From positions 1 through 38,789 of the forward strand of contig PKXK01000232.1 in assembly GCA_003132325.1 (NCBI GenBank): 38,789 nt of DNA, given 5' to 3'. Source of the stretch: Acidobacteriaceae bacterium (GTDB lineage Bacteria; Acidobacteriota; Terriglobia; Terriglobales; Acidobacteriaceae). The translations under genes were made by a program, and so were the position numbers. The notes below the pieces were generated by a model that saw only the letters and a program-made list of their open reading frames with translations, was not told the DNA's origin and made no database searches. Shown piece after piece: positions 24,422 to 32,929 of the stretch (position 1 is its first letter; each line of letters starts with the position of its first letter).

Positions 24422-25657
24422 TTGATCTCTGACATCCAAGCGGCGGTCCAAAGCGTCCGCGACGAGGCGACGCAGTTTCTGTGTGAATTGATCAGATATC
24501 CATCTCTGCCCGGTGAAGAAGCTGGAGTGATGAGGCACGCCAGCTTGCGTTTTGCCGAATTAGGGTCGGTCGAATACGTGTCGCTTTCCAATGAGCTTCG
24601 GCAGGACGCGGACTATTCAAATCCGATACCTGACATCGAATATGAAGGGCGTTACAACCTCCGAGTGCGACTCCCAGGTGCAGGGAAGGGCCGAGCGCTA
24701 CTTTTGAACACCCATTTGGATGTGGTACCAGCCTCGGAAGGTCAGGATCGCCCCTTCGACCCGGCTGTGCGAGATGGGATAGTTTGTGGCCGAGGGGCAT
24801 GCGATGCGAAGGGACAGGCAGCAACAATTTTTGCAGCGCTTTCCGCCATTGCCCGTCTCGGGTATGCATTCCGAGGCGACATCATAGTGCATCTGGTCAA
24901 CGAGGAAGAGATTGGCGGTAACGGCACTATGGCGATGGTCCGCCGGGGGGAGGTCGCGGATGGTTGCATCGTCATGGAACCGACAGACCTGAAGATCGGA
25001 TGCTCCGTGCGCGGGGCAGTGTGGTTCCGGGTCATCTGCACCGGAAAGCCTGGCCATAGCGGACAGGCTCGGGGACCTATCAGTGCACTGAAGATGGCCA
25101 CCCGCGTCATTGAAATTCTTGAGCAGTATCAAGCCCGCCTGCTGGAGTCTTCCCGAGGAATTGCGTTCTTCGACGATCATCCTAATCCCATGCCAATCAC
25201 GTTCGGCAAATTGAATGCGGGCAACTGGCCTGCGACCGCTCCAGCACATGCTGTAATCGAAGGCGTGCTGGGTTTTCTTCCAAATAAGACACGTTTTCAG
25301 GTAATGCAGGAGATGCGGGAAGCGATTCACGAGGCGGGAGATCCCTGGTTGAAGGAAAACTTCACACTGGAGTTTATGTATCGCCATGACGCCCATGCTC
25401 TTGCCCCAACTCATCCCCTCGTTTCAGAGCTGCAGGTGGCTTGTAGGGAAGCCGGCAGCGAGGGTGAAGTGGGGGCGATAACCGCATCGTCCGATTCTTG
25501 GTACTACGCAAACCAATTGCAGATACCCGCCCTGGTGTTTGGCCCGGGAAGTTTGAGCGTTGCCCATTCCAATCATGAGCAAATCCGCATGGACGAAGTC
25601 TGCCGGGCTGCCGTGACTCTTGTGCGGTTTTGTGAGAGTTGGTGTGGAAAAGCTTAG
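24422..25657 (+). CDS. M20-family metallopeptidase/deacylase (ArgE/DapE type)
   Basis: The TTG start at 24422 is backed by a strong ribosome site (AAGGAG, about nine bases before). The 411-residue protein carries the full M20 metal set: His98 and Asp100 (NTHLDVVP), bridging Asp128 (GRGACDAKGQ), catalytic Glu161/162 (NEEEIGGNG), Glu186 (MEPTD) and a C-terminal His382 (AHSNHE). The central dimerisation domain begins near TGKPGHSGQ. The family removes acyl groups from N-acyl amino acids or splits dipeptides in the cytosol. Next to an aminotransferase and sugar-acid genes, N-deacylation of an amino-sugar acid or N-acyl amino acid is the most sensible role; the substrate is inferred only. Confidence 0.9.
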   Translation: MISDIQAAVQSVRDEATQFLCELIRYPSLPGEEAGVMRHASLRFAELGSVEYVSLSNELRQDADYSNPIPDIEYEGRYNLRVRLPGAGKGRALLLNTHLDVVPASEGQDRPFDPAVRDGIVCGRGACDAKGQAATIFAALSAIARLGYAFRGDIIVHLVNEEEIGGNGTMAMVRRGEVADGCIVMEPTDLKIGCSVRGAVWFRVICTGKPGHSGQARGPISALKMATRVIEILEQYQARLLESSRGIAFFDDHPNPMPITFGKLNAGNWPATAPAHAVIEGVLGFLPNKTRFQVMQEMREAIHEAGDPWLKENFTLEFMYRHDAHALAPTHPLVSELQVACREAGSEGEVGAITASSDSWYYANQLQIPALVFGPGSLSVAHSNHEQIRMDEVCRAAVTLVRFCESWCGKA

Positions 25658-25698
25658 GGCTGCAATTCAACACCATCAGGGTTGCACGTGAGGTTCTC

Positions 25699-26733
25699 AT
25701 GCAGGCATTAGTAAAAACACAGAAGGGTGTCGGATTTGTGGAGCTGCAAGACCGGCCGGTACCATCTCCCAGCAAGGGCGAGGTGCTCATCGAAGTCAAA
25801 GCCTGCGGAATTTGCGGTACTGATCTCCACATCTTTCACGATCAGTTTCCTTATTGGCCACCTGTGATTCTGGGCCACGAGTTTTCGGGAGAGATTGTCG
25901 AGGTAGGACGTGACGTTAAGGGCTTCAAGGTAGGCACTCGCGTCGTCGGGGAACCGCACACCGAGGCATGTGGAACCTGCTATCTTTGCCGAACCGGAAA
26001 TATCCAAATCTGCCCCATGAAGCGATCTCCAGGATGGGGGATTGACGGAGCTCTTGCGAGATATCTGTGCATGCCTGAAATCCTGTTGCACAGAATTCCT
26101 GACAACCTTTCCTTTGATGACGCGGCATTAGTCGAGCCCACGGCCAATACAGTCCATGATGTCATTGAGCGCGCCGGTATTCAGGCTGGAGACTTCGTAG
26201 TTGTCCTTGGCCCTGGTCCCATTGGCCTTTTGGCTGCGCTGACAGCCCGAGCGGCTGGCGCCTGGCACGTTCTCGTTGTCGGCGCTCCAGGAGACGAGGC
26301 TATTCGGCTAAGGAAGGCGCGTGAACTCGGGTTTCAGACTGTTAACCTTGGAAACGCCAATCCCAGGGATGTGGTAAGCGAAATGACCAGTGGACGAGGA
26401 GCTGACCTCGTGGTGGAGTGCAGCGGTGCTCCTACCGCTATTGCCTCTACCGTTGATCTGGTCCGCAAGAAAGGGAAGATCTGTGCGATCGGCCTGACCG
26501 GAAACGAGAATGTGCAGTTCCCTTGGAACCAAGCCGCCTTCAAGGTCTGCGACATCGTTTTTAACCTTTCCACCAGCTACACAAGCTGGGACCGCACCAT
26601 CAATCTTATTGCCGGAGGACTGATCCCTGTTCGCGAACTGATATCACACCGCCTGCCATTGAAATCTTGGAAGCACGCATTCCAAGAGTTGGAAGCACAG
26701 CGGGCACTAAAGATATTGCTCATTCCAGAGTGA
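25699..26733 (+). CDS. Zinc-dependent alcohol/polyol dehydrogenase (MDR family)
   Basis: A 344-residue medium-chain dehydrogenase when started at ATG 25699; an upstream in-frame GTG/ATG-type start at 25639 would add 20 residues overlapping the previous gene, which is unlikely. Catalytic zinc ligands are Cys36 (ACGICGTD), His60/Glu61 (LGHEF) and Glu146 (VEPTAN). The structural zinc Cys set is C91, C94, C97, C105. The coenzyme motif GPGPIGLLAA lies at 171-180. The layout is that of sorbitol, threonine or galactitol dehydrogenases. It likely oxidises a hydroxyl of a pathway intermediate with NAD. It is 41 bp after the M20 gene and 17 bp before the aldolase. Confidence 0.9.
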   Translation: MQALVKTQKGVGFVELQDRPVPSPSKGEVLIEVKACGICGTDLHIFHDQFPYWPPVILGHEFSGEIVEVGRDVKGFKVGTRVVGEPHTEACGTCYLCRTGNIQICPMKRSPGWGIDGALARYLCMPEILLHRIPDNLSFDDAALVEPTANTVHDVIERAGIQAGDFVVVLGPGPIGLLAALTARAAGAWHVLVVGAPGDEAIRLRKARELGFQTVNLGNANPRDVVSEMTSGRGADLVVECSGAPTAIASTVDLVRKKGKICAIGLTGNENVQFPWNQAAFKVCDIVFNLSTSYTSWDRTINLIAGGLIPVRELISHRLPLKSWKHAFQELEAQRALKILLIPE

Positions 26734-26750
26734 GAGAAGAGGAGGTAGCG

Positions 26751-27428
26751 GTGTCCGACTTTGATCGAGTGACCGTTCTCTCGACCATGCTTGACAGCGG
26801 GCTCGTACCAGTGTTCTACAGCCCCGAGATTGAGATCGCGAAGAACGTTGCGAAAGCATGTTTCGAGGGAGGGGCGCGGCTATTAGAATTCACTAACCGC
26901 GGTGATGGTGCACAGGATGTATTTCGCGAACTCCAGTCTTATCGCAAAAAGGTCCTTCGTCACCTAATTTTGGGGGCGGGGTCAATAGTGGATGCTCCAA
27001 CTGCACAGGCGTATATTGCACTCGGTGCGAGTTTTGTTGTTGGTCCCATCCTCAATCCAGATGTGGCACGGCTGTGCAACCGCCGTCGGGTCGCGTACCT
27101 TCCAGGATGCGGTAGCGCCTCTGAAATCTCGTGTGCCGAAGAGCTAGGTTGCGACATCGTCAAAATCTTCCCCGGCATGCAGGTAGGTGGACCACCCTTT
27201 GTTAAGGCGATGGCTGGGCCATGTCCGTGGACTCGGCTAATGCCGACGGGAGGAGTGAGCCCCAACGAAGAGTCGCTATCGGCTTGGTTCCAAGCTGGAG
27301 TCGCTTGTGTTGGCATCGGCTCTGAACTTATCACGAAAGATATTTTGCAGTCCGGTGACTATGCGCGGCTGACTCATGACGTGCGGTCCACGGTTGAACT
27401 CATCGCGAAGATAAGGCATAGAGCTTAG
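26751..27428 (+). CDS. KDPG/KHG-type aldolase (class I)
   Basis: The start GTG at 26751 is chosen because GAGGAGG lies six bases upstream (26739-26745) and the upstream gene ends at 26733; the longer frame from 26667 would overlap it. The protein (225 aa) is a TIM barrel of the Eda family with Glu46 (LLEFTNRGDG), phosphate-loop glycines and the Schiff-base Lys138 (GCDIVKIFPG). The GGV loop PTGGVSPNEES follows. Eda splits 2-keto-3-deoxy-6-phosphogluconate (or related) into pyruvate and glyceraldehyde-3-phosphate. It pairs with the kinase 12 bp downstream for the end of the pathway. Confidence 0.9.
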   Translation: MSDFDRVTVLSTMLDSGLVPVFYSPEIEIAKNVAKACFEGGARLLEFTNRGDGAQDVFRELQSYRKKVLRHLILGAGSIVDAPTAQAYIALGASFVVGPILNPDVARLCNRRRVAYLPGCGSASEISCAEELGCDIVKIFPGMQVGGPPFVKAMAGPCPWTRLMPTGGVSPNEESLSAWFQAGVACVGIGSELITKDILQSGDYARLTHDVRSTVELIAKIRHRA

Positions 27429-27440
27429 AGAGCAGGGGCG

Positions 27441-28535
27441 ATGTCGATTCTGAATATAAGGTCTGAATGTTTGTGGGATCTAGTTTCGCTTGGCGAAGTG
27501 ATGTTACGACTAGATCCTGGGTTTGAACGGATCCGCACAACGCGCCATTTTCAGGTTTGGGAGGGAGGAGGAGAATACAACGTTGCGCGTGCTTTACGAC
27601 GGTGCTTCGGCAAACGCACGGCTGTACTCACGGCCAGTGTGGATAATGAAGTGGGACATCTCCTAGAAGATCTCATGTTGCAGGGCGGCGTAGATTTGCG
27701 ATACGTCAAATGGTTTCCGTTTGACGGCATCGGTAAGGCCGCGCGCGTGGGCCTGAACTTCACTGAAAAAGGCTACGGGATACGGCCGGCTTTAGGGTGC
27801 TCTGATCGCGGCCACTCTGCTGCTTCGCAACTGAAGCCTGGAGATTTCGACCTCGATGAGCTTTTTGAAAAAGAGGGCGTGCGCTGGCTACACTCTGGCG
27901 GAATCTTTGCTGCACTTTCCCCTTCCACCGCGGCGCTAACCATGGAAGTGATGGGAGTTGCCCGTGCGAACGGCACTATTGTGTCCTATGACTTGAATTT
28001 TCGCCCATCACTCTGGAAATCACATGGCGGTATTGAGCGGGCAATGGGACTGAACCGTGAGATTGCCAAATACGTAGACGTAATGATCGGGAACGAAGAA
28101 GATTTCACCGCTGGCCTCGGATTACAGGTGGCGGGAATCGACGAAAACCTGACGGATTTGAGCCCCGAAAGCTTTCAGCGCATGATGCACGAAGCCATTG
28201 CACAATTTCCTAATTTCAAGGTGGTAGCTACTACTTTGCGAAATGCCCGCACCGCTTGTGTCAATGATTGGAGCGCAATCTTGTATGCCGACGGAAGCTT
28301 CTATCAAGCCATGGTTCGCGGTGGTTTAGAGATTTATGATCGAGTGGGCGGGGGAGACGGGTTCGCCTCCGGCATGATTTACGCGTTGTTGCAAGACATG
28401 TCTCCACAAGATGCCGTCGACTACGGTGCCGCTCATGGTGCGCTGGCTATGACCACACCAGGTGATACCTCGATGTCCACTCTGAAGGAAGTCGAAGCCG
28501 CAGTCAAATCCAGCAGTGCAAGGGTAATCCGTTAA
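27441..28535 (+). CDS. PfkB-family sugar kinase, 2-keto-3-deoxygluconate kinase-like
   Basis: A 364-residue ribokinase-fold protein. Substrate-binding glycines lie in WEGGGEYNVARAL (40-52), the GNEEDF motif at 217-222, and the anion hole with catalytic Asp306 in GGGDGFASG (303-311). The N-terminal SLGEVMLRLDPG is typical of KDG kinases. It would phosphorylate a 2-keto-3-deoxy sugar acid for the aldolase encoded just upstream. It is the last gene of the unit; a short inverted repeat CATTGC-GA-GCAATG (28542-28555) follows the stop and could be a weak end signal. No frameshift occurs in any of these ten genes. Confidence 0.9.
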   Translation: MSILNIRSECLWDLVSLGEVMLRLDPGFERIRTTRHFQVWEGGGEYNVARALRRCFGKRTAVLTASVDNEVGHLLEDLMLQGGVDLRYVKWFPFDGIGKAARVGLNFTEKGYGIRPALGCSDRGHSAASQLKPGDFDLDELFEKEGVRWLHSGGIFAALSPSTAALTMEVMGVARANGTIVSYDLNFRPSLWKSHGGIERAMGLNREIAKYVDVMIGNEEDFTAGLGLQVAGIDENLTDLSPESFQRMMHEAIAQFPNFKVVATTLRNARTACVNDWSAILYADGSFYQAMVRGGLEIYDRVGGGDGFASGMIYALLQDMSPQDAVDYGAAHGALAMTTPGDTSMSTLKEVEAAVKSSSARVIR

Positions 28536-28986
28536 GCTAATCATTGCGAGCAATGCCGGGGACCGCGAACTGCGCTAGCGGCTGAATCCTGCGGCTGCGG
28601 TTTTTGCAGCCAATCTCCTTACTGGTCACGCGCATCCCAGTCACCAGCTTCCGGAATCCTGATCCTGCGCTAGAATAAAGAGTAGCCTCGCATGATGCAG
28701 CAGTAGGCCGGGGGAGTCCGGGGGGCGGCCTGAGCGCCTCTCGAAAAAATCTTTGCCAATTGGGTAAGGACCATGCAATGGCAGCGTCTTCTCAGCGAAC
28801 GACAGTTACGGATCGTCGGGCATACAGTCTTCGGGAACGATGTGAGCGAGCCGAGCCATGATGAAGAGACCAGTTCCGATTGACTTCAGTCGTTCGCGAG
28901 GTTCGATCATCATCATGACGGAAGATCGCAACTTCACGCATTCGACTCTCCGTGAACTCATTGTGGAGCAAGTATTTCGATAAAAG
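28536..28986. other. Intergenic stretch, no clear gene
   Basis: After the inverted repeat at 28542-28555 there is a GC-rich stem (AGGCCG at 28705-28710 and CGGCCT at 28726-28731, with a G-rich loop). The minus-strand ORFs in this area lack features of a real protein. Nothing else recognised. Confidence 0.35.
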
Positions 28987-29148
28987 ATGGAAGCGGTTTG
29001 GGCCTGCGGGACAACACAGGAGCAGATTGACCGATTGACCGCCACAATGACTAGCAGTCCAAACAGCGAAGCTGCAGCGGAGGCAGCCGAGGCTTTTACG
29101 TCCGAGCTGAACATGCTTCGTTGCCTCCGCATGCATCGGATATGCTAA
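28987..29148 (+). CDS. Possible small protein (53 aa)
   Basis: An ATG at 28987 opens a frame of 53 codons with a natural-looking composition: EQIDRLTATMTSSPNSEAAA then EAAEAFTSELNMLRCLRM. It is predicted helical and soluble. Ribosome site is weak. No family recognised; it may be a fragment or chance. Confidence 0.25.
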   Translation: MEAVWACGTTQEQIDRLTATMTSSPNSEAAAEAAEAFTSELNMLRCLRMHRIC

Positions 29149-29345
29149 CCACCCGCCCAGGCAATTGGTGGTGTGGGGACTTACACCCCATTAGATTCAC
29201 AGCCTTGTCGGCTGCTCCAGTGTAATCGGGATGTTTCGCTAACTACCCTCTTGAGTCACCGCCAACTCCGCGTCTTTCATTTGACTTGTCGGGTTCACAC
29301 ACGCCTGTGGGGCGTCCCTCGGGATGAAGTCAAATCAGGTCGGGC

Positions 29346-29678
29346 TTACGACGAGAACATCTGCGTCAGATGAGTGATGCGCAGCAATTCCAGCACGCCT
29401 GGCGTCATGTTGGCGAGTTCAAGGATGCATAGCCCTTGCTCGATTGCGGACACCTTGAGGCCAACCAGCGCTCCGAGGCCCGCGCTATCCAGATGTTTTA
29501 CATCGCCAAGGTCGATAATGATGCGTCCGCCAAGAAGAATGAGGGGCCTCACCAGTTCTTTTATCTGACCCGCGGTGTCACTGACTAGCTCGCCATGACA
29601 CTTGATGATCGTCACTTGATTCCCGTTCTTATCTTTCGACTTCTCAAGTTCATAGTGGAACGAACGATCTCGTACCAT
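29346..29678 (-). CDS. STAS-domain protein (anti-sigma factor antagonist-like)
   Basis: From ATG 29678 (ribosome site AAGGAG about 14 bases upstream, GGCGGAG nearer) the protein has 110 residues and is a single STAS domain: VTIIKCHGELVSDTAGQIKE, RIIIDLGDVKHLDSAGLGAL. Ser65 in HLDSAGLGALV is the site phosphorylated by RsbW/SpoIIAB-type kinases in this family. A longer frame to 29765 is less likely, as it adds an unrelated basic tail. Such proteins act in partner-switching control of sigma factors or in signalling; no anti-sigma kinase is encoded next to it here. Confidence 0.85.
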   Translation of the reverse strand: MVRDRSFHYELEKSKDKNGNQVTIIKCHGELVSDTAGQIKELVRPLILLGGRIIIDLGDVKHLDSAGLGALVGLKVSAIEQGLCILELANMTPGVLELLRITHLTQMFSS

Positions 29679-30061
29679 AGCTCCGCCGTCTCCTTTAGTG
29701 AGAGCTGAGCACCTGACCGACATGGCAACTCGAGACCTGGTGCCTACGCGCTGCGTCGTTCGCACCGTGCTTCTCGAAGCTGCTCGACCACGCTATCGAG
29801 ATCGGGATAGCCAGGCGCCAAAGCTCCGTGTGAACCAGTTCGCGCCGCGCTCGGAAATTCCCTCACCGTCAGCGATTTTATACGATGGTTGATGAAAACG
29901 GACGATAGCGCTCAGAACCCCGTCAATGAGTGCAATCGGGATTTCACGCCAGCTATGCATGGCAGGGCAGAGTCTGCCAGTTGAGCAAAGGCGGTTGGGC
30001 TAGCGGCGAGCGGTTTCGCGTGGCGCCTAACGCCGAAGTTGTCAAACGCCAGTAATGCAGC
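29679..30061. other. Intergenic stretch with two GCCTAAC motifs
   Basis: About 380 bases without a credible gene. GCCTAAC occurs near 30026 and again near 30060, and TGGCGCC/GGCGCCA arms flank the region between them. This could serve as a fold at the end of the DUF4386 gene. See rejected notes for the attC idea. Confidence 0.3.
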
Positions 30062-30775
30062 CTAACAAGGCGCCAACGATGAGGCTGCGGCGCCCAGCGG
30101 TTGCGGCTTAGCGCCCTTGATCAGGAGCCACAGCATGATCGCCAGTTCTCCGAGCATGGCGGGGAAGGCGCTGTTAAAGACCCGAGCCTCGTATTGCGGG
30201 AACAGTAAGCCCGTAAAGCTGACGGCCAGATAGGCGAAGCAGTTGATCATCAGCCAGACGCCCAGGATCCGGGGAAGGAAGCGTGACCGGTACACCAGCA
30301 GGCCGAAGGGAAAGAGCCATAGGCCCCAAAAGATCTCGTTGGCAACGACGCCACCGTGATGCAGACGGAGGAACAGCATGGCGAGGGCGTCGCGCTGCGG
30401 TTTGTCGAATACCGAGAGGAAATCGGCGCCACGCACGAGCAGGAGGGCAGCGACGTCGTTCAGCGTGTTGAGGAAGTAGATTGGCGTCACCATCAGACTC
30501 CCCAGGATCACCATCAGTCGAGCGAGGTCCTGGTCCACTCCCTTGAACAGCCGGTACAGAGCCAGGGTGAGGAAGATAGCCATGGTCCCGGTGAGCAGGT
30601 CGCCGACGATTCCCAGACGGAAGAGCAATTCGTGCGCGGCAATGTTGTTGGCCGTCGCGGTCGCGTTCCCGGTCACGAACAAAGTGTTGGGAATATAGAC
30701 GAGGCGGAGGGGAGCACCTAGCAGGGATAGATAGAGCAACCCTGCGACTCTCCCTGGGTTGTGGGTCAAGCTCAT
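30062..30775 (-). CDS. DUF4386 family membrane protein
   Basis: A 237-residue integral membrane protein with about six helices and the family pattern: NPGRVAGLLYLSLLGAPLRL at the start, LLFRLGIVGDLLTGTMAIFL, then LYRLFKGVDQDLARLMVILG, FLRLHHGGVVANEIFWGLWL and a conserved FPFGLLVYRSRFLPRILG. The function of DUF4386 is unknown. ATG at 30775 with GGGAGGGAACATG-like purines upstream. The gene stands alone on the minus strand. Confidence 0.85.
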   Translation of the reverse strand: MSLTHNPGRVAGLLYLSLLGAPLRLVYIPNTLFVTGNATATANNIAAHELLFRLGIVGDLLTGTMAIFLTLALYRLFKGVDQDLARLMVILGSLMVTPIYFLNTLNDVAALLLVRGADFLSVFDKPQRDALAMLFLRLHHGGVVANEIFWGLWLFPFGLLVYRSRFLPRILGVWLMINCFAYLAVSFTGLLFPQYEARVFNSAFPAMLGELAIMLWLLIKGAKPQPLGAAASSLAPC

Positions 30776-31227
30776 GTTCCCTCCCTTGTAAGGGGCTAGT
30801 GTAAGCGTCTAGCCGGAGATACGGCAAAGGCTGTCAAAAAGTTTCGCCACACGACGAAAAGGGCGATTGCGCTCGCAACGTCTGCAACCAGGTCTGGACC
30901 GGAATCTGGTCGTATGACGGGCAAACCGGCGGACCATCCCATTAACAATCCACAACGAAAAACTAGGCGGGGAGACGGGTCTGGATAGTTTACGAAACCA
31001 GGCGTCTCTAACAATGTCGGCCGCGTCAAGCACTTTTTGGGCACACTAGTCTGTGCACTCCGAAGAGCGCGCCATTTCGCTCTAGTTGAAGAACTGCCAT
31101 GCCAACCCAGGCCCGCTCGTAATCCTTTTTCAGGTCAGGAACTCAGTCCGACCCATGCATCTCTTCGGTCCCAACCGCGATCATGATTACTACTTCGAAC
31201 TCCCCCGTGAAGGGGAGCGGGATACCC
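30776..31227. other. Gap between DUF4386 gene and IS110 element
   Basis: Minus-strand frames at 30796-31044 are open but unrecognised and overlap one another, so I do not call a gene. No promoter or RNA gene recognised. Confidence 0.35.
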
Positions 31228-32386
31228 AATCAATTACTCGGTGTTCAACTGCACACCATCGCCTGTTCCGGGTTGTCCCGCGTGCGAACTGAACTTCGTC
31301 ATCTGTTGATAGTCCCATCCCTTGCGCCACATCCAGTACAGACGAACGGCGAGTCTGCGGGCCATCGCGACCTTGGCGATCTTCCGCCCTCGCCGCATCG
31401 CCAGGTGAAAATACTTACTGCGCCACTCCGGATCGCTGCGCACTGTGACCTGGGCCGCTTCCACCAGCAGGAAGCGCAACAGAGAGCTGCCTTGTTTCGT
31501 GATGTGTCCCAGCCGTCGCCGCTCTCCGCTCGACTCCTCCGAAGGCACCAGTCCCAGATAGCTCGCGATCTGCTTGCCACACTGAAACCGCTCCGCTCTC
31601 CCGATGATCAACACGAAGGCCAACGCCGTCAGAGAACCGACCCCGGGATGCGTCCTCAACCGCTGCGCCTCGGGACACTTTTCCACTTCCTGCTCGATCG
31701 CTTGCGTCAGCTCCGCAATCGTGGGGCTCAGTCGGTCCAATAACTCCAGCAGATCGCGCCGACGCCGGCTCGCCCACGGTGCTAACTTGAACGAATCCAG
31801 TTGCTCGCGCCCGGCTTCCCGCCACAACTTTTTCTTGCAGCGCAGGCCTTCGTTCAGCGCCACCGCTTGCAACTGGTTCATGATCCGCGTCCGCGCCTGC
31901 ACCATCCGGTGACGGTGCCACAGCAACTGCCGCAGATCGCGATTCTCCCAGCTCGGTACCCAGACCCGCGGAAAGCGATCTTCCAGCAACAATCGCAGAA
32001 TCAGTTGCGCGTCCTGGCGATCCGTCTTCTGTTTGCGCACCCGCTTCGTGCGGATCTCGGCGGCGTCCCCAATCCACAACTCAAACCGCAGCTCCGAGAA
32101 CAGTCGTTCAAACCAGCGAGCGTGCCCACTCGCTTCCATCCCCAGACGCACGCTCACTCCTTGCGCCGCGAGATTGCGATAAAACTCTTCCGCTTCCTCG
32201 CGGTGCTCCAGTCGCCGCTCTTGCAGTTCCCCGGTTTCGGTATCCACAAACGCAATCTGTTGGAACCCCGGGTGGTAGTCACAACCTATAATCATCATGT
32301 TCGGCTCCTTTCTCCCGGGCCTTGGTTGGTTGGCACCACCAAAGTCTACTCGGGCGTCGGAGCCGACATTGTTATGGAATCAATTA
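31228..32386 (-). mobile_element. IS110-family insertion sequence (borders tentative)
   Basis: An intact IS110-type transposase gene is flanked by a 9-bp direct repeat AATCAATTA at 31228-31236 (overlapping the stop codon) and 32378-32386. IS110 elements have no terminal inverted repeats and usually carry short core repeats at both ends, so these could mark the ends. With these borders the 5' non-coding end would be only about 90 bp, which is short for a complete bridge RNA, so the left border may lie further out (to about 32480-32600). Confidence 0.4.
31234..32298 (-). CDS. IS110-family transposase (DEDD recombinase)
   Basis: A full-length 354-residue transposase. The N-terminal RuvC-like DEDD domain has Asp7 (CDYH), Glu55 (GMEASGH), and Asp93/Asp96 (KTDRQDA). 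The C-terminal Transposase_20 domain has the helix-hairpin-helix THPGVGSLTALAFVLIIG and the Ser-containing block LGHITKQGSSLLRFLLVEAA. ATG at 32298 has a clear ribosome site (AAAGGAG). In this family a non-coding bridge RNA from the element end guides target and donor recognition. The gene has no frameshift and may be active. Confidence 0.93.
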   Translation of the reverse strand: MMIIGCDYHPGFQQIAFVDTETGELQERRLEHREEAEEFYRNLAAQGVSVRLGMEASGHARWFERLFSELRFELWIGDAAEIRTKRVRKQKTDRQDAQLILRLLLEDRFPRVWVPSWENRDLRQLLWHRHRMVQARTRIMNQLQAVALNEGLRCKKKLWREAGREQLDSFKLAPWASRRRRDLLELLDRLSPTIAELTQAIEQEVEKCPEAQRLRTHPGVGSLTALAFVLIIGRAERFQCGKQIASYLGLVPSEESSGERRRLGHITKQGSSLLRFLLVEAAQVTVRSDPEWRSKYFHLAMRRGRKIAKVAMARRLAVRLYWMWRKGWDYQQMTKFSSHAGQPGTGDGVQLNTE

Positions 32387-32480
32387 CACTCAGAACCCAG
32401 CGCCACGCCGCCCCGCCCCCTGACGCTTTTCATGGCATCGTCACCCATGCGACGGTCGCGCATACGGTAATGTCGAACGC
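32299..32480 (-). ncRNA. Candidate location of the IS110 bridge RNA
   Basis: IS110-group elements encode a bridge RNA in the non-coding left end just upstream of the transposase gene. Here that is the stretch above 32298 on the minus strand. It contains a local fold, TTGGT-GGTGCC-AACCAA, directly before the transposase ribosome site. No loops complementary to the flanks could be assigned by eye, so position and length are inferred from family knowledge only. Confidence 0.25.
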
Positions 32481-32779
32481 GCTGGAAATCCGCAAAGTTT
32501 TTCCACAGACGACTACGGAATCAGGACGTCAGGTGGTTCTTAGCCCTGTGTCTTTGGTTCTCCTTATGAGGTCGGCTTCGGCCTTCTGCGCGCAATTCGG
32601 GTTATGATGTGCGGAAGTCGCCTAGATCATGGGAGCGACGAATCGGAGAGGGTTGTGCCAGAGCGAGAAGAGGGCCGACCCGACGCGATCGGCCCTTCCA
32701 AGCGAGGCTTTTGACGCAGCAGCCGCTATCGTGCTGGAAACGCGGCCAGAAAAGCAAAGAAAATCGGGAGGAGTGAACC
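32481..32779. other. Gap with a strong hairpin
   Basis: At 32671-32696 there is AGGGCCGA (32671-32678), a 10-base loop and TCGGCCCT (32689-32696), an 8-bp perfect stem. It lies about 85 bases upstream of a small ORF with a strong ribosome site. No T-run follows on either strand. It could be an attenuator, an end signal for a lost upstream gene, or an RNA fold. Confidence 0.35.
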
Positions 32780-32929
32780 ATGGCAGACGACAAGACACCA
32801 CAGCAGGGCGGCACCCTTGACGACACGTCCAGACCAAACGGACACGGCAAGCCGTCAGAGAATGATCCTGTGGTCGCGAGCCGCCAGCCGATCCCGACGC
32901 CGAACCTTCCCCCGCGAAAGCGAAAGTAG
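32780..32929 (+). CDS. Small hydrophilic protein (49 aa)
   Basis: An ATG at 32780 preceded by a strong ribosome site (GGGAGGAG, eight bases upstream) opens a 49-codon frame. The product is polar and disordered: ADDKTPQQGGTLDD, then RPNGHGKPSENDP and a Pro-rich tail ending PPRKRK. I do not recognise it. The strong start signal and charged composition argue for a real small gene rather than chance. The basic tail could bind nucleic acid or membrane, but this is a guess. Confidence 0.45.
   Translation: MADDKTPQQGGTLDDTSRPNGHGKPSENDPVVASRQPIPTPNLPPRKRK

Noticed and set aside
25639-25698. Earlier start for the zinc dehydrogenase
   Set aside because: It would overlap the M20 gene end and add 20 residues before the conserved MQALVKT start.
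28792-29136. Minus-strand ORFs of 108-114 codons after the catabolic operon
   Set aside because: Two overlapping frames with Arg/Ser/His-rich composition, no ribosome site and no recognisable motif.
30020-30070. Integron attC-like site: GCCTAAC at about 30026 and 30060 next to the DUF4386 stop codon
   Set aside because: Both GCCTAAC copies are in the same orientation; a proper attC needs an opposed GTTRRRY partner with an imperfect stem between them, and no integrase or cassette array is present.
30796-31044. Minus-strand ORFs between DUF4386 and IS110
   Set aside because: Two alternative frames are equally open and neither matches a family I know.
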